Source: an uncultured Hyphomicrobiales bacterium
GTDB lineage: Bacteria; Pseudomonadota; Alphaproteobacteria; Rhizobiales; Xanthobacteraceae
DNA length: 64,000 nucleotides
Direction of reading: 5' to 3'
Assembly (NCBI GenBank): GCA_903878085.1
Contig: CAIRGJ010000026.1
Coordinates: 1 to 64,000 of the forward strand
A program made the position numbers and the translations under genes. Position 1 is the first letter of the stretch. Each line of letters begins with the position of its first letter. The notes beneath the pieces are model-generated. The model was not told where the DNA came from. It saw only the letters and a list, made by a program, of their open reading frames with translations, and did no database searches. Shown piece by piece: positions 7,250 to 15,506 of the stretch.

Positions 7250-8277
7250 GCGACGATAGTGCCGACGATCGCGACGTCCTGCTGCCGCGTGAGAACTTTG
7301 CGCTGTTCGGCCACGACGAGGCCGAGCAGGCGCTGCTCGCGAGCTATCAGAGCACGCGCATTCCGCATGCCTGGCTGATCGGCGGACCGCCCGGCATCGG
7401 CAAGGCGACGCTGGCCTATCGGCTGGCGCGCTTCGTGCTCGCGCATCCGGATCCCAAGGCGCCGCAGGTGCAGAACGCGACGTCGCTTGCCGTCGATGAA
7501 GATAATCTCGTCGCGCGCCGCATCGCTGCGCAGGCGCAAGGCGATTTATTGGTGCTTGAGCGCACGATCAATGAACAGACCGGCAAACTCTACACCGTGA
7601 TCCGCGTCGATGACGTGCGCCGTTCGGTCGGCTTCTTCGGTTCGACCGCGGGCGAGGGCGGCTGGCGCATTGCGATCGTCGACGCGGTCGACGATTTGCA
7701 GCGCGAGGGCGCCAATGCGCTATTGAAAGTTCTCGAGGAGCCGCCGGCCCGCACGCTGCTGCTACTCCTCAGCCATGCGCCGGGACGCGAGCTGCCGACC
7801 ATCCGTTCGCGCTGCCGCCGCCTGTTGTTGCGGCCGCTCGCGGACGACGATGTCGCGCGCGCCGTCGCCCATGCGGCGCGCCGCAGCGCGGACGAGTCCG
7901 ATGTGAAGCAGGCCGTCGGCGCTGCCGGCGGCAGCGTCGGTCGCGCGCTGCGGTTCCTCGACGAAAAAGCGCTGGCGTTGCGCCAGCGCGTGCTCGACCT
8001 GTTCGCGCAGTTACCCAATCCTGATCCGCGCGCGCTGCACGCGCTCGGTGACGCGCTCGGCGGCAGCGAGCCGCAAACACTGGCCGCGTTCATGGACCTG
8101 GTGAACGGATGGCTGTCGGCGCAACTCGATCGCGGCGAAGCGTCGCGTAAGTTGGATGTTGCGCAAGCCTGGGAAAAGGTGAACCGCGCCGCGCGCGATG
8201 TCGAGACTTATAATCTCGAGCGCAAGCCGCTGGTATTCGCGGTGTTCGGTTTGCTGGCGCAGGCGGCGCGCGCTTAA
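7246..8277 (+). CDS. holB: DNA polymerase III delta' subunit
   Basis: Delta' is part of the clamp-loader that opens the beta sliding clamp. The 343-residue protein shows an AAA+ fold: Walker-A-like GGPPGIGKATL (residues 46-56), a Walker-B-like region with IVDAVDDLQREGANALLKVL, and the sensor segment LLLLSHAPGRELPTIRSRCR containing the SRC motif typical of clamp-loader subunits. The usual four-cysteine zinc module after the P-loop is not visible, as in other alphaproteobacterial homologues. Translation starts at GTG overlapping the tmk stop. It continues downstream to a 202-base gap. Confidence 0.92.
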   Translation: MSDDSADDRDVLLPRENFALFGHDEAEQALLASYQSTRIPHAWLIGGPPGIGKATLAYRLARFVLAHPDPKAPQVQNATSLAVDEDNLVARRIAAQAQGDLLVLERTINEQTGKLYTVIRVDDVRRSVGFFGSTAGEGGWRIAIVDAVDDLQREGANALLKVLEEPPARTLLLLLSHAPGRELPTIRSRCRRLLLRPLADDDVARAVAHAARRSADESDVKQAVGAAGGSVGRALRFLDEKALALRQRVLDLFAQLPNPDPRALHALGDALGGSEPQTLAAFMDLVNGWLSAQLDRGEASRKLDVAQAWEKVNRAARDVETYNLERKPLVFAVFGLLAQAARA

Positions 8278-8479
8278 ACAAGTGCGCGAATCGTCGTTGC
8301 ACTTTTTTGATGAAGTAGACTGTCGTTTATATTTCACGATGCGAAATGTCGGTTGAGTAATATTGAACAGCGAACATTTTGGGCCCAGTACAATACTCAA
8401 TCACTCGAAAGTACCGCCGCCTGTAAAACGGTATGCAGGTAAGCGGGCGGCATTGTTTCCGGCCAAAAGGGGGACCCGC
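8278..8479. other. Upstream region of the ribbon-helix-helix gene
   Basis: No gene is supported. The stretch is AT-rich compared with its surroundings and contains an imperfect palindrome ATTTCACGATGCGAAAT at about 8331-8347, a plausible operator, perhaps for the downstream DNA-binding protein itself. This is a visual impression only. Confidence 0.3.
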
Positions 8480-8734
8480 ATGAAGTCAGTTGTGGTGAAA
8501 CGTTCGATCGTCATCGCTGGACACAAAACCAGCGTAAGTCTCGAAGAGCCGTTTTGGCTCGGTCTGAAAGAAATCGCGCACGGACAGCAAATGACCGTGT
8601 CGTCGATGGTCGGCCACATCGATACCAAGCGGAGCCAGGGCAATTTGTCTTCGGCGATCCGGCTGTTCGTGCTCGACAGCGTACGTACGCAAACGCCGGC
8701 GATGGCTCAAAGCAATGTGCAAAACGCCGCCTGA
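8480..8734 (+). CDS. Ribbon-helix-helix domain protein
   Basis: The 84-residue product is a small MetJ/Arc-type DNA-binding candidate of the RHH_4 kind: a beta-strand VKRSIVIAGHKTSVSLEEPF followed by helices LKEIAHGQQMTVSSMVGHID and SSAIRLFVLDSVRTQ. The start at 8480 is preferred over 8363 because of the GGGG ribosome-type site just upstream and because the domain begins there. RHH proteins usually act as dimeric repressors; the target is unknown. The gene is convergent with the glutathione S-transferase gene. Confidence 0.75.
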   Translation: MKSVVVKRSIVIAGHKTSVSLEEPFWLGLKEIAHGQQMTVSSMVGHIDTKRSQGNLSSAIRLFVLDSVRTQTPAMAQSNVQNAA

Positions 8735-8745
8735 CCTAAGGCGGC
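8726..8745. terminator. Possible hairpin between convergent genes
   Basis: GCCGCC (8726-8731) pairs with GGCGGC (8740-8745) around an 8-base loop that contains the stop codon of the ribbon-helix-helix gene. It lies between that gene and the convergent transferase gene. There is no T-run, so termination is only a possibility. Confidence 0.3.
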
Positions 8746-8774
8746 GGCTTCGCCCCGGATCGCTGGCACCTAAG

Positions 8775-9536
8775 TCATGCGTCGCCAGCGACCGCCGGCC
8801 TTAACGGCAGAAATTCCGACATCCGCGCCCCCGGATAGAATGTTTGTTGAAATGCCGGGCGCGTCTGCATCCGCGCATACCAGTCGGTAACGTGCGGATA
8901 TGGATCCCATATTTCGGCAAAGCCAAGGTCGGCCATGCGGTCGATTAAAGGCGCGACAATGATGTCCGCCAGGCTGTATTGCGCGCCGGGCAGCCATGGC
9001 CCGCTTTCGAGCGCCTGATCCATGCGCCGGCAGGTGTTGCCAAGCTGCTCCAATGACGCCTCGACATCTTCCTTCTTGAAGCCGCCGGTTCCCATGCGCC
9101 GATAGAACTGCTTTCGAATTGGCCGCACGTCCGACTGCTCCGCCTCGAACTTCTGGCGGTCGAGTCCTTCGAAGCGCGGCAGAAATCCCATGTTGAACGA
9201 GGGCACGCGGACCGCCGCGGTCGGCACTTCTTCCAGGAACCGCATCCAGGCGCGCATGCGCGCGCGCTCGACCAGATCGTCCGGTGTCAGGCGCACCGCG
9301 GGGTATCGCTCGTCCAGATATTCGCAGATCACGCTCGAATCGATGATGACGTTGCCATCGTCGACCAAAGTCGGCACCACGCCGTTGGGATTGATTTTGA
9401 GATAATCCGGCTTGAGGTGATCCTTGGCTTTGCCGAGATCGAGCCGGATGTCTTCGAAGGCGAGAGATTTCTCCGCAAGACAAATCCGAACCTTCTGGCT
9501 GCAGGTCGAGTGCGCGGCGTTATAAAGAGTCAGCAT
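8775..9536 (-). CDS. Glutathione S-transferase family protein
   Basis: The 253-residue protein has a thioredoxin-like N-terminal domain (MLTLYNAAHSTCSQKVRICL, where Ser/Cys sit at the usual activating position; NPNGVVPTLVDDG with the cis-Pro; DSSVICEYLDERYP for the gamma-glutamyl contact) and an all-helical C-terminal domain (about 90-240, with GPWLPGAQYSLADIIVAPLI). It probably conjugates or reduces an unknown electrophile with glutathione. The start at 9536 follows a GGGGA ribosome site and matches the family's N-terminus; an extension to 9566 is unnecessary. The substrate cannot be predicted. Confidence 0.85.
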   Translation of the reverse strand: MLTLYNAAHSTCSQKVRICLAEKSLAFEDIRLDLGKAKDHLKPDYLKINPNGVVPTLVDDGNVIIDSSVICEYLDERYPAVRLTPDDLVERARMRAWMRFLEEVPTAAVRVPSFNMGFLPRFEGLDRQKFEAEQSDVRPIRKQFYRRMGTGGFKKEDVEASLEQLGNTCRRMDQALESGPWLPGAQYSLADIIVAPLIDRMADLGFAEIWDPYPHVTDWYARMQTRPAFQQTFYPGARMSEFLPLRPAVAGDA

Positions 9537-9659
9537 AAGGTCCCCGGATTTCTGGTTTCGCCGCACCCTAGCGCCGTTCGCTGAAACGACGCCACACCCC
9601 TATCGCGCCGCCAAGGTTGCGGATTATCATCGCTGCAATTGGCGCGCATGACGCCATCT

Positions 9660-9669
9660 GGGGGGGGGG
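9660..9669 (+). promoter_or_regulatory. G10 homopolymer as ribosome-binding region
   Basis: Ten consecutive G residues end three bases before the ATG of the TctC-type gene at 9673. The tract takes the position of the Shine-Dalgarno sequence, so length changes by slippage would alter the spacing or strength of the ribosome site. Confidence 0.5.
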
Positions 9670-9672
9670 CCT

Positions 9673-10653
9673 ATGAAAAACTTTGTTGTCGCGGCGCTGG
9701 TATTGTTGGCCGGGCTTGCCGGCGCACAAGTCTCGCAAGCATTTGCGCAGACCTATCCGTCGCGTCAGATCACACTGGTGGTGCCGTTTCCCCCCGGCGG
9801 ATCGACCGACATTGCCGCTCGCATCATGGCCGAGCGTATGCGCACGCGGCTCGGACAGGCGGTGATCGTGGAAAATGTCGGCGGCGCCGGCGGCAGCATC
9901 GGCGTACGGCGGGTCGCGCGCGGCACGCCCGATGGCTACACCATCGACATCGGACAATGGGACACCCACGTCGGCAGCATCATCTACAATCTGGATTACG
10001 ATCTGCAGAAAGATTTCGAGCCGATCGGCCTGATCACGGTCAATCCGCAGCTCATGGTCGCGCGCAAGGATCTGCCCGCCGACGATCTGAAAGGCCTGGT
10101 CGCCTGGATGAAAGCCAATCCCGGCAAGATCAATTTCGTGAATCAGAATGCCGCCGGCAATGTCAGCGGCGTGTTGTTTGAGAATCTCACCGGGCAGAAG
10201 GTGCAGTTCATTCCCTATCGCGGCGCAGGACCCGCGATGACCGACTTGATCTCGGGTCAGATCGATCTCCTGGTCGTGCAGGGCGCCATCGCCTTGGCGC
10301 AGATCCGCGGCGGCAAAATAAAAGCGCTCGCCAATCTGTCGCCGCAACGCTCGGCGGCGATGCCGGACATTCCGACCTCGGACGAAAGCGGCGTGCCGGG
10401 ACTCTACATGGCGGGCTGGTTCGGCTTCTGGGCGCCGAAGGGCACGCCCAAGGATGTCGTGGCGACGCTCAATGCCGCGATGGTGGAGGCGCTCGGCGAT
10501 CCGGCTTTAGTGGCGCGCTTCACCGAACTCGGCCTCGACATCGCACCGCGCGCGCTGCAGACGCCGGAGGGGCTCGCGGCATTTCAGCAGGCGGAAATCG
10601 ACAAATGGTGGCCGATCATCAAATCCGCCGGGATCGGGGCGCAGGCGCAGTGA
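9673..10653 (+). CDS. TctC/Bug-family periplasmic binding protein
   Basis: Bug proteins are the extracytoplasmic receptors of tripartite tricarboxylate transporters and bind carboxylates and related molecules. The 326-residue product has a signal peptide (VVAALVLLAGLAGAQVSQAF, cut after AFAQ) and then the typical start TYPSRQITLVVPFPPGGSTD, followed by GGAGGSIG and ARGTPDGYT, all hallmarks of the family. No TctA or TctB membrane partner is nearby, which is common for this much-expanded family. A run of ten G precedes the start codon. The ligand is unknown. Confidence 0.9.
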   Translation: MKNFVVAALVLLAGLAGAQVSQAFAQTYPSRQITLVVPFPPGGSTDIAARIMAERMRTRLGQAVIVENVGGAGGSIGVRRVARGTPDGYTIDIGQWDTHVGSIIYNLDYDLQKDFEPIGLITVNPQLMVARKDLPADDLKGLVAWMKANPGKINFVNQNAAGNVSGVLFENLTGQKVQFIPYRGAGPAMTDLISGQIDLLVVQGAIALAQIRGGKIKALANLSPQRSAAMPDIPTSDESGVPGLYMAGWFGFWAPKGTPKDVVATLNAAMVEALGDPALVARFTELGLDIAPRALQTPEGLAAFQQAEIDKWWPIIKSAGIGAQAQ

Positions 10654-10709
10654 TTTCGGCGGGGCGGACGTGTAACCTGCCGCCGAATCCGAAAATGAGG
10701 GAGGCCCGC

Positions 10710-11123
10710 ATGAACCTGAAATCCATACTTGCCGCTTTGGCGATCGCCGCGTTGCCGGTTTGCGCGCAAGCTCAGCCCGCACCGCCGAAACAACAGCCGC
10801 AGCAGCAGCAACCGCCGGCGGCGCCGAAGCCGACCAAGGCCGCGGCGCAAAAGGTCATTCAAATCGTCAGCGGCGACAAAGCCAAGACCAAGCTGTACTG
10901 CGACATCGCCGCGCTCAGCGATCAGATCGACGCCGCCGCGCAGAAAAAGGACGAAAAGAAGCTCGACGAGCTGTCGCAAAAGGCGGACGAGATGGGCACC
11001 AAGATTGGGCCCGAATATGTCGCCTTGATGGATGGCCTGCAGGACATGGATCCGAATTCCAAGGAAGGCGAGGAAATCGGCGGCATGCTCGAGGCGCTCG
11101 ACAAGCTCTGCGCTAAAAAATAG
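10710..11123 (+). CDS. Secreted small helical protein of unknown function
   Basis: The 137-residue protein starts at 10710 behind a strong GAGGGAGG ribosome site (10696-10703). A signal peptide (LKSILAALAIAALPVCAQAQ) is followed by a Gln/Pro-rich low-complexity linker (PPKQQPQQQQPPAAPKP) and a charged helical domain with one internal cysteine (KLYCDIAALSDQIDAAAQKK) and one near the C-terminus (DKLCAKK); these two could pair. Similar small periplasmic proteins occur in Bradyrhizobium relatives, but I know of no function. It is 56 bases downstream of the TctC-type gene and might share its transcript. Confidence 0.65.
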   Translation: MNLKSILAALAIAALPVCAQAQPAPPKQQPQQQQPPAAPKPTKAAAQKVIQIVSGDKAKTKLYCDIAALSDQIDAAAQKKDEKKLDELSQKADEMGTKIGPEYVALMDGLQDMDPNSKEGEEIGGMLEALDKLCAKK

Positions 11124-11136
11124 CGCGGCTGCGGCC

Positions 11137-11169
11137 GCTCAAGACTTGCGGGCAGCTCAAGACTTGCGG
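11137..11169 (+). repeat. Tandem 15-bp repeat
   Basis: GCTCAAGACTTGCGG occurs at 11137-11151 and again at 11155-11169, an 18-base period, in the gap after the small secreted protein gene. It may be a local slippage duplication. Confidence 0.6.
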
Positions 11170-11238
11170 CAAGCGTTACAGGATATCGTTTGAAAAGAGG
11201 CGGCGCGGGTGTTGCGACCCGCGCCCGGCCTTCGGCGC

Positions 11239-11631
11239 TCAGTAACCGCGCCGGCGGACTTTCTTGGCGGCCTTGCGGGCGGCGTAGCGGGCGTCGCGTT
11301 CGGCCTTTTTCTCGGCCTCGAGCGCTTCGGCCTTTTCGGCGGCCTCGGCGGTGGCAAGCGCCTCGAGCTCTTCGGCTTCGCGCTTGGCTTTGGCGGCGAG
11401 TTCGGCCTGGCGCGCGGCTTCCACGGCAAGCTCGGCTTCACGCACCTTGCGGGCGGCTTCGCGCTCGGCGGCGCGGATTTCACGGGCCTCGTTGATCGCT
11501 ATGCGCTTGAGGCGGGCCTCTTCGAGTGCGGGGTCCTGCGCTGCGGCGCGAAATTTATCCAGCATTGCCTTTTTGACGGCGGCGGCGCTGTTCCGACGAT
11601 CAATAACGTCGGGGCTTCGAAAGTTGCTCAT
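11239..11631 (-). CDS. DUF6481-type charged coiled-coil protein
   Basis: The 130-residue protein is almost entirely a charged Ala/Glu/Lys/Arg helix (from about residue 35 to 120), predicted to be one long coiled coil, with a distinctive N-terminus (MSNFRSPDVIDRRNSAAAVK) and a basic tail ending RRRGY. This composition and start match the DUF6481 family of small alphaproteobacterial proteins of unknown role. An AGGAG ribosome site lies 6-8 bases before the start. It stands alone between a convergent small secreted protein gene and another minus-strand gene. Confidence 0.7.
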   Translation of the reverse strand: MSNFRSPDVIDRRNSAAAVKKAMLDKFRAAAQDPALEEARLKRIAINEAREIRAAEREAARKVREAELAVEAARQAELAAKAKREAEELEALATAEAAEKAEALEAEKKAERDARYAARKAAKKVRRRGY

Positions 11632-11799
11632 TCATGCTCCTGGGGGGAATCCGGCTCGCTGGTATATGGCGCGGAGCAGGGCCAACTGCAACATCGCACC
11701 CGCCAGATTCACGGGATTATGGCTGCCCCGCGCCACGGGAATAGCCCGCAGCACGCGCCGGAAGCCCAACGGCCGAGCCTTGAACGGGCGGAATCGGCT

Positions 11800-12234
11800 T
11801 TATTGCAGACGGACCGTCATGCTTTGCATTTTATTGCCGGCCGGCGCGCCTTCCGGATAGCTGTCGAAGGCGAACACATTGCCCACCGTATTGGGCGGTA
11901 TCGTGAACAGGGCTTGTCCGGTGCCTTCGTCGCCGGTCGTGATGTCGCCGAGCTGGCGCACGCATTTCAGGTAGAAATGATAGGTCGTATTCGGCACCAG
12001 GGTAATGCCGATCTTCAGATTCATGGAGCCATCGCCGTTCTTGACGATGAAAACGGTACCCCGCGTCAGCAGGCCGCTGGGATCGGTGACGTTGCCATTC
12101 TGACAGTCGGAGAAATCCTGAAGCACCAGCGGCACGCTGGTGACTTGCTGTGCCGCGGCCGGACCGCTGACACAGGCAAGGCCACAGAGCAGAAGCGCGC
12201 AAGCCGACCCACGCAAAAGCGACTTCGACGACAT
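11800..12234 (-). CDS. Secreted protein of unknown function
   Basis: The 144-residue product starts at 12234 behind GGAGGG and has a signal peptide (LLRGSACALLLCGLACVSGP, cut after AAAQ). The mature part looks like a beta-sandwich of about 120 residues (VPLVLQDFSDCQNG, GTVFIVKNGDGSMNLKIGIT, TTYHFYLKCVRQLGD) with two cysteines that may bond. It resembles no family I can name with confidence. It lies divergently from the DUF2778 gene across a 292-base gap. Confidence 0.6.
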   Translation of the reverse strand: MSSKSLLRGSACALLLCGLACVSGPAAAQQVTSVPLVLQDFSDCQNGNVTDPSGLLTRGTVFIVKNGDGSMNLKIGITLVPNTTYHFYLKCVRQLGDITTGDEGTGQALFTIPPNTVGNVFAFDSYPEGAPAGNKMQSMTVRLQ

Positions 12235-12526
12235 GGAACCCTCCCAACCCATGATTTGACGCCAGGTAAGCATACACCCATGACGGGCAAATAACAGGTC
12301 TTGTATCGGCAGAGTGGCATTCCCCTCGCGGCTGCCGTCGATCGAAAATCCCGCCAGTTTTACAAGTGTTTAACCTTAATCGCGGCACTCTCGCCCACCT
12401 GGACGAACGGGGTGGGGATGCCACGGCTGAGTTCCAAATCATTCGAGCGATAGGTATCGGCCGGCGCGCTGCCATCGGCGCGGCCGGTGAAGGCGTCTTT
12501 GTAAACAGTCGAGTTGAGTTGCGTTT
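12235..12526. other. Divergent promoter region
   Basis: The gap between two divergent genes should carry both promoters. I see no gene and no clear operator. Confidence 0.4.
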
Positions 12527-13711
12527 ATGTCGGTTACGGCTGAGAGGTTCGATCGTATTGCTTGTCGCCATGGCCGCGTCTTGCCGCGCGGCGAGGTTCG
12601 CCGGGCGGGGCGGGTCATCGGCAACGGCGTCGTCCTCGGCATCGGTGCTGTCACTGCCGTCGCTCTGCTGGTAACGGCCGTCACCGTTGCCGCCGCCTGG
12701 ATGGTCAACACCGGCGTCGCCGGCAAAACCCAACTCCATACGATGACCTTCACCGGGCCGGGCACGCTGACGCTCGCCAACGGCGATCCAAGATTGGCGG
12801 TCGCCAGTCTGAACTTCGAATCGAAGTGGGCGCGCGCATCGGCGGGCGGGGTGCCGCTGTTGCCGCAAACGGCCGCGCTTGCCGACGCGCCGGCAAAACA
12901 AGTCGTCGCCCGGGCGCCCGTTGCGCCGCCAGCCGTCAAACGAACGGCCATCGACCTGGCGCTGCTGTCGCCGAAACTCACCGTCGCGCCGGCGGATAGC
13001 GTGCCGCTGCCGCGCCCGCATCCCCCGCAGCGTGAAGCTTTTGGTCCGCCGGTCGAGAAGTTCACGCCGCAGGTCGCGGCGGTTGTCGCACCGCAAATCG
13101 CCCCGGTACCGTCCGTCCCGAAGCTAGCGATGGCCGCGCTACCGCCGGCTCCATTGATCGTCGACAAGCGCGCCGCACCGCAGGAAGCCCACAACAGGGC
13201 CGCGCCCGAGATTGGCGACCGCACCGCGGTCTATGACATTTCCGCGCGCACGGTCTTTTTGCCCAGCGGCGAAAAATTAGAGGCGCATTCGGGGCTCGGC
13301 GACAAGCTCGACGATCCCAAATACGTCAACGTCCGGATGCGCGGCCCGACGCCGCCCAACGTCTACGAGCTCACGTTGCGCGAGCAGCTTTTCCACGGCG
13401 TCCGCGCCATTCGCCTCAACCCGGTCGATGAAAGCAAGATGCACGGCCGCGACGGCATGCTGGCGCACACCTACATGCTGGGCCCCAACGGCGACTCGAA
13501 TGGCTGCGTGTCGTTCCGCGATTACAACAAATTCCTGCAAGCCTTCCTGCGCGGCGAAGTGGACCGGCTGGTCGTGGTGCCCAATGGCGGCACCAGGCTC
13601 GCTGCCGCCGTGAGCCGCGAACCTGCGAGCACCGGATCGGTGCGCCGCGAGCGCGCCGGCCGCTATGCCGCCAATGATCCGCCCGCCGATCGCAACACCG
13701 GCTCCTGGTAA
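12527..13711 (+). CDS. Membrane-anchored DUF2778 (Tlde1-like) protein
   Basis: The 394-residue product has one transmembrane helix (about residues 32-58, GVVLGIGAVTAVALLVTAVT), a long Ala/Pro-rich periplasmic linker (about 85-225), and a C-terminal DUF2778/Tlde1-type domain (about 230-350): DISARTVFLPSGEKLEAHSG, then GMLAHTYML and GDSNGCVSF. The His and the SNGC cysteine match the His/Cys active-site pattern of L,D-transpeptidase-like enzymes acting on peptidoglycan. Known Tlde1 proteins are type VI effectors, but single-copy anchored versions are common in Hyphomicrobiales and no secretion genes are near, so a housekeeping wall role is likelier. Confidence 0.78.
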   Translation: MSVTAERFDRIACRHGRVLPRGEVRRAGRVIGNGVVLGIGAVTAVALLVTAVTVAAAWMVNTGVAGKTQLHTMTFTGPGTLTLANGDPRLAVASLNFESKWARASAGGVPLLPQTAALADAPAKQVVARAPVAPPAVKRTAIDLALLSPKLTVAPADSVPLPRPHPPQREAFGPPVEKFTPQVAAVVAPQIAPVPSVPKLAMAALPPAPLIVDKRAAPQEAHNRAAPEIGDRTAVYDISARTVFLPSGEKLEAHSGLGDKLDDPKYVNVRMRGPTPPNVYELTLREQLFHGVRAIRLNPVDESKMHGRDGMLAHTYMLGPNGDSNGCVSFRDYNKFLQAFLRGEVDRLVVVPNGGTRLAAAVSREPASTGSVRRERAGRYAANDPPADRNTGSW

Positions 13712-13721
13712 CGGGCAGGGC

Positions 13722-13792
13722 GCTTATCCCTCCCCCGCATCGCGCGGGGAGGGTGGCAAGCGTGAGCCGAGCCGGGAGGGGGCGCCCCTCAC
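13722..13792. repeat. REP-like palindrome cluster
   Basis: The sequence CCCTCCCCCGC...GCGGGGAGGG followed by GCCGGGAGGGGGCGCCCC forms stem-loops of the C-rich/G-rich type scattered through Bradyrhizobium-like genomes. It sits directly upstream of the HigA-like gene; related palindromes follow that gene and precede tatD. Confidence 0.6.
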
Positions 13793-13846
13793 GCCTTAGA
13801 TTCCATTTGGTGCTTCATTCGCGCTACTCTGTCACAGAGGTGCGCT

Positions 13847-14227
13847 ATGGCGACTGAACTCAAACCGATCCGCACGAAGGCGGATTACAAAGACGCGCTC
13901 GCCGAGCTGGAGCGTCTGTGGGGCGCCAAGAGCGGCACGCCGAAGGGCGACCGGCTCGATGTGCTGGCGACGCTGATCGATGCCTACGAGGCGAAACATT
14001 ACCCGATGGACCCGCCCGACCCGATCGAAGCGATCCAGTTCCGCATGGAGCAGCAGGGCCTGACGCGCAAAGACCTGGAGCCAATCATCGGAACGCGCGC
14101 CCGCGTCGCCGAAGTGATGAACCGTAAGCGCAGCCTGTCGATCGACATGATCCGGCGTCTGCACGAGCAGCTTGGTATTTCCGCCGAGGTGTTGATTAGG
14201 CCGACGAGGGCGGAACAGGCGGCGTAG
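13847..14227 (+). CDS. HigA-like helix-turn-helix antitoxin without a visible partner
   Basis: The 126-residue protein matches HigA-type antitoxins of the longer, COG5499-like form: an N-terminal helical segment (RTKADYKDALAELERLWG, LDVLATLIDAYEAKHYP), then DPIEAIQFRMEQQGLTRKDL and an XRE-type helix-turn-helix (EPIIGTRARVAEVMNRKRSL). Such antitoxins normally follow a HigB mRNA interferase of about 100 residues. Here only 135 bases separate it from the preceding gene, filled by a repeat, and the next gene is unrelated, so it is an orphan regulator. It is bracketed by REP-like palindromes. Confidence 0.82.
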   Translation: MATELKPIRTKADYKDALAELERLWGAKSGTPKGDRLDVLATLIDAYEAKHYPMDPPDPIEAIQFRMEQQGLTRKDLEPIIGTRARVAEVMNRKRSLSIDMIRRLHEQLGISAEVLIRPTRAEQAA

Positions 14228-14232
14228 CCTTT

Positions 14233-14272
14233 CTTCTCCCTCCCCCCTTGCGGGGGAGGGTGGCGTGCGAAG
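14233..14272. repeat. REP-like palindrome
   Basis: CTCCCTCCCCCC and GGGGGAGGG form a hairpin of the same family as those at 13722 and 17090. It lies just after the HigA-like gene and before the DUF2971 gene. Confidence 0.6.
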
Positions 14273-14333
14273 CGGTCGTCCGGCTACTACGTGCTAAACA
14301 GGCAAGAAATCGGTCGAGGCCAAGGCGGATGCG

Positions 14334-15314
14334 ATGACTGAAGAGCAAATGCAGGCAACGATGCGGCTTGAAGGTATCTTCATGCCCCACGCTCGACAGC
14401 AGCGCGATAGCGCTTACCGCAACGGAGCAAAACCCACCCGATTCGTTCATTACACCTCAGCTGAGGCCGCGCTAAGCATAATCAAGAGCAAACGAGTATG
14501 GATGCGCAACACGAACTGCATGGCAGACTATCGTGAAGTCCAGCACGGGTTTGATAGTCTCAATAGCTTCTTTCTTGACACCGCCAAGCGAGATTCATTT
14601 GTTCAGGCGCTCGAAGCATGCGCGCCTGGATCTGCACAAGAGGCGATCAATCTTTTTAATTCCTGGCTGCCAGATATTAGATTGAATACTTATATCGCTT
14701 CGTTGTCCGAGCACGACGACAGCGAAGACCAGCACGGTCGACTATCAATGTGGCGAGGCTTCCGCGGCAATGTTGCTCGCGTTGCCATCGTGCTGAAAAT
14801 ACCGCCCTTTTCCGGGGGTGCCGCTGCGCTGAATGTTATATTTAGTCCCGTAGCTTACCTCAATGAAGTTGCGGTCCACGGTGTGCTTGATTCTGTTATC
14901 CAAAATATTTGTAATAGCGCCGACTTTCTTCGATCAACTGAGCGTCAGACACTAATCAACTTTATCTTTCTGATGCTTGTCGCGGGTGTGGCGTGCCTGA
15001 AGCATGAGGGCTTTCACGAAGAGCGCGAGTGGCGGGCTATCTATTCTCCGAATAGATCGCCTTCGCCGTTGATGGAGACCTCAACCGAAATCGTTGAGGG
15101 AGTCCCGCAGATCGTTCACAAAGTGCCGCTTGACGCTACCGTGTCTCAAGTTCTTAGCGAGCTAGACTTCGCCAGCATGTTTGACCGCCTCATTATCGGC
15201 CCATCGCCGTATCCTTGGGTGATGCATACGGCATTTGTTCAGGCGCTCACTGCGGCAGGCGTATCCAACGCGCAAGAGAGAGTTTGGGCATCGGGCATTC
15301 CAATTCGAGCCTAA
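14334..15314 (+). CDS. DUF2971 domain protein
   Basis: The 326-residue protein has the DUF2971 signature: an FVHYTSAEAALSIIKSKRVW start, MRNTNCMADYREVQHGFDSL, then IASLSEHDDSEDQHGRLSMW and, later, EEREWRAIY. The arrangement resembles the ADP-ribosyltransferase-like DUF2971 group, but the biochemical activity is unknown to me. Codon use and base composition are clearly more AT-rich than the flanking genes, and REP-like palindromes lie upstream, so it is likely acquired. DUF2971 genes are often found in accessory regions. Single gene, no obvious partner. Confidence 0.75.
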   Translation: MTEEQMQATMRLEGIFMPHARQQRDSAYRNGAKPTRFVHYTSAEAALSIIKSKRVWMRNTNCMADYREVQHGFDSLNSFFLDTAKRDSFVQALEACAPGSAQEAINLFNSWLPDIRLNTYIASLSEHDDSEDQHGRLSMWRGFRGNVARVAIVLKIPPFSGGAAALNVIFSPVAYLNEVAVHGVLDSVIQNICNSADFLRSTERQTLINFIFLMLVAGVACLKHEGFHEEREWRAIYSPNRSPSPLMETSTEIVEGVPQIVHKVPLDATVSQVLSELDFASMFDRLIIGPSPYPWVMHTAFVQALTAAGVSNAQERVWASGIPIRA

Positions 15315-15506
15315 GTTGCCCGTTGTTTGCCTTAATCGGTTGCCGATTAATACCCAGCTCTTTTGGGCCTTGCCCCATCCACGCCCCCAAAACCCGCCTT
15401 GCTAAAGCCCCGTCCGCCCGGCAAAAGGGCAGGCAGCGCCATGCCATTCTAAGCGGGATCGCCGGGTCTCGCCGCGTCGCGGCGGCCCGGTGATGACACA
15501 GGAATT

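Noticed and set aside
11831-13096. Minus-strand open frame of 421 codons across the secreted protein and DUF2778 genes
   Set aside because: Arg-rich translation without domain; overlaps two better supported genes in other frames.
13712-13846. HigB-type toxin gene upstream of the HigA-like gene
   Set aside because: The 135-base gap is too short for a toxin of about 100 residues and is mostly a REP palindrome.
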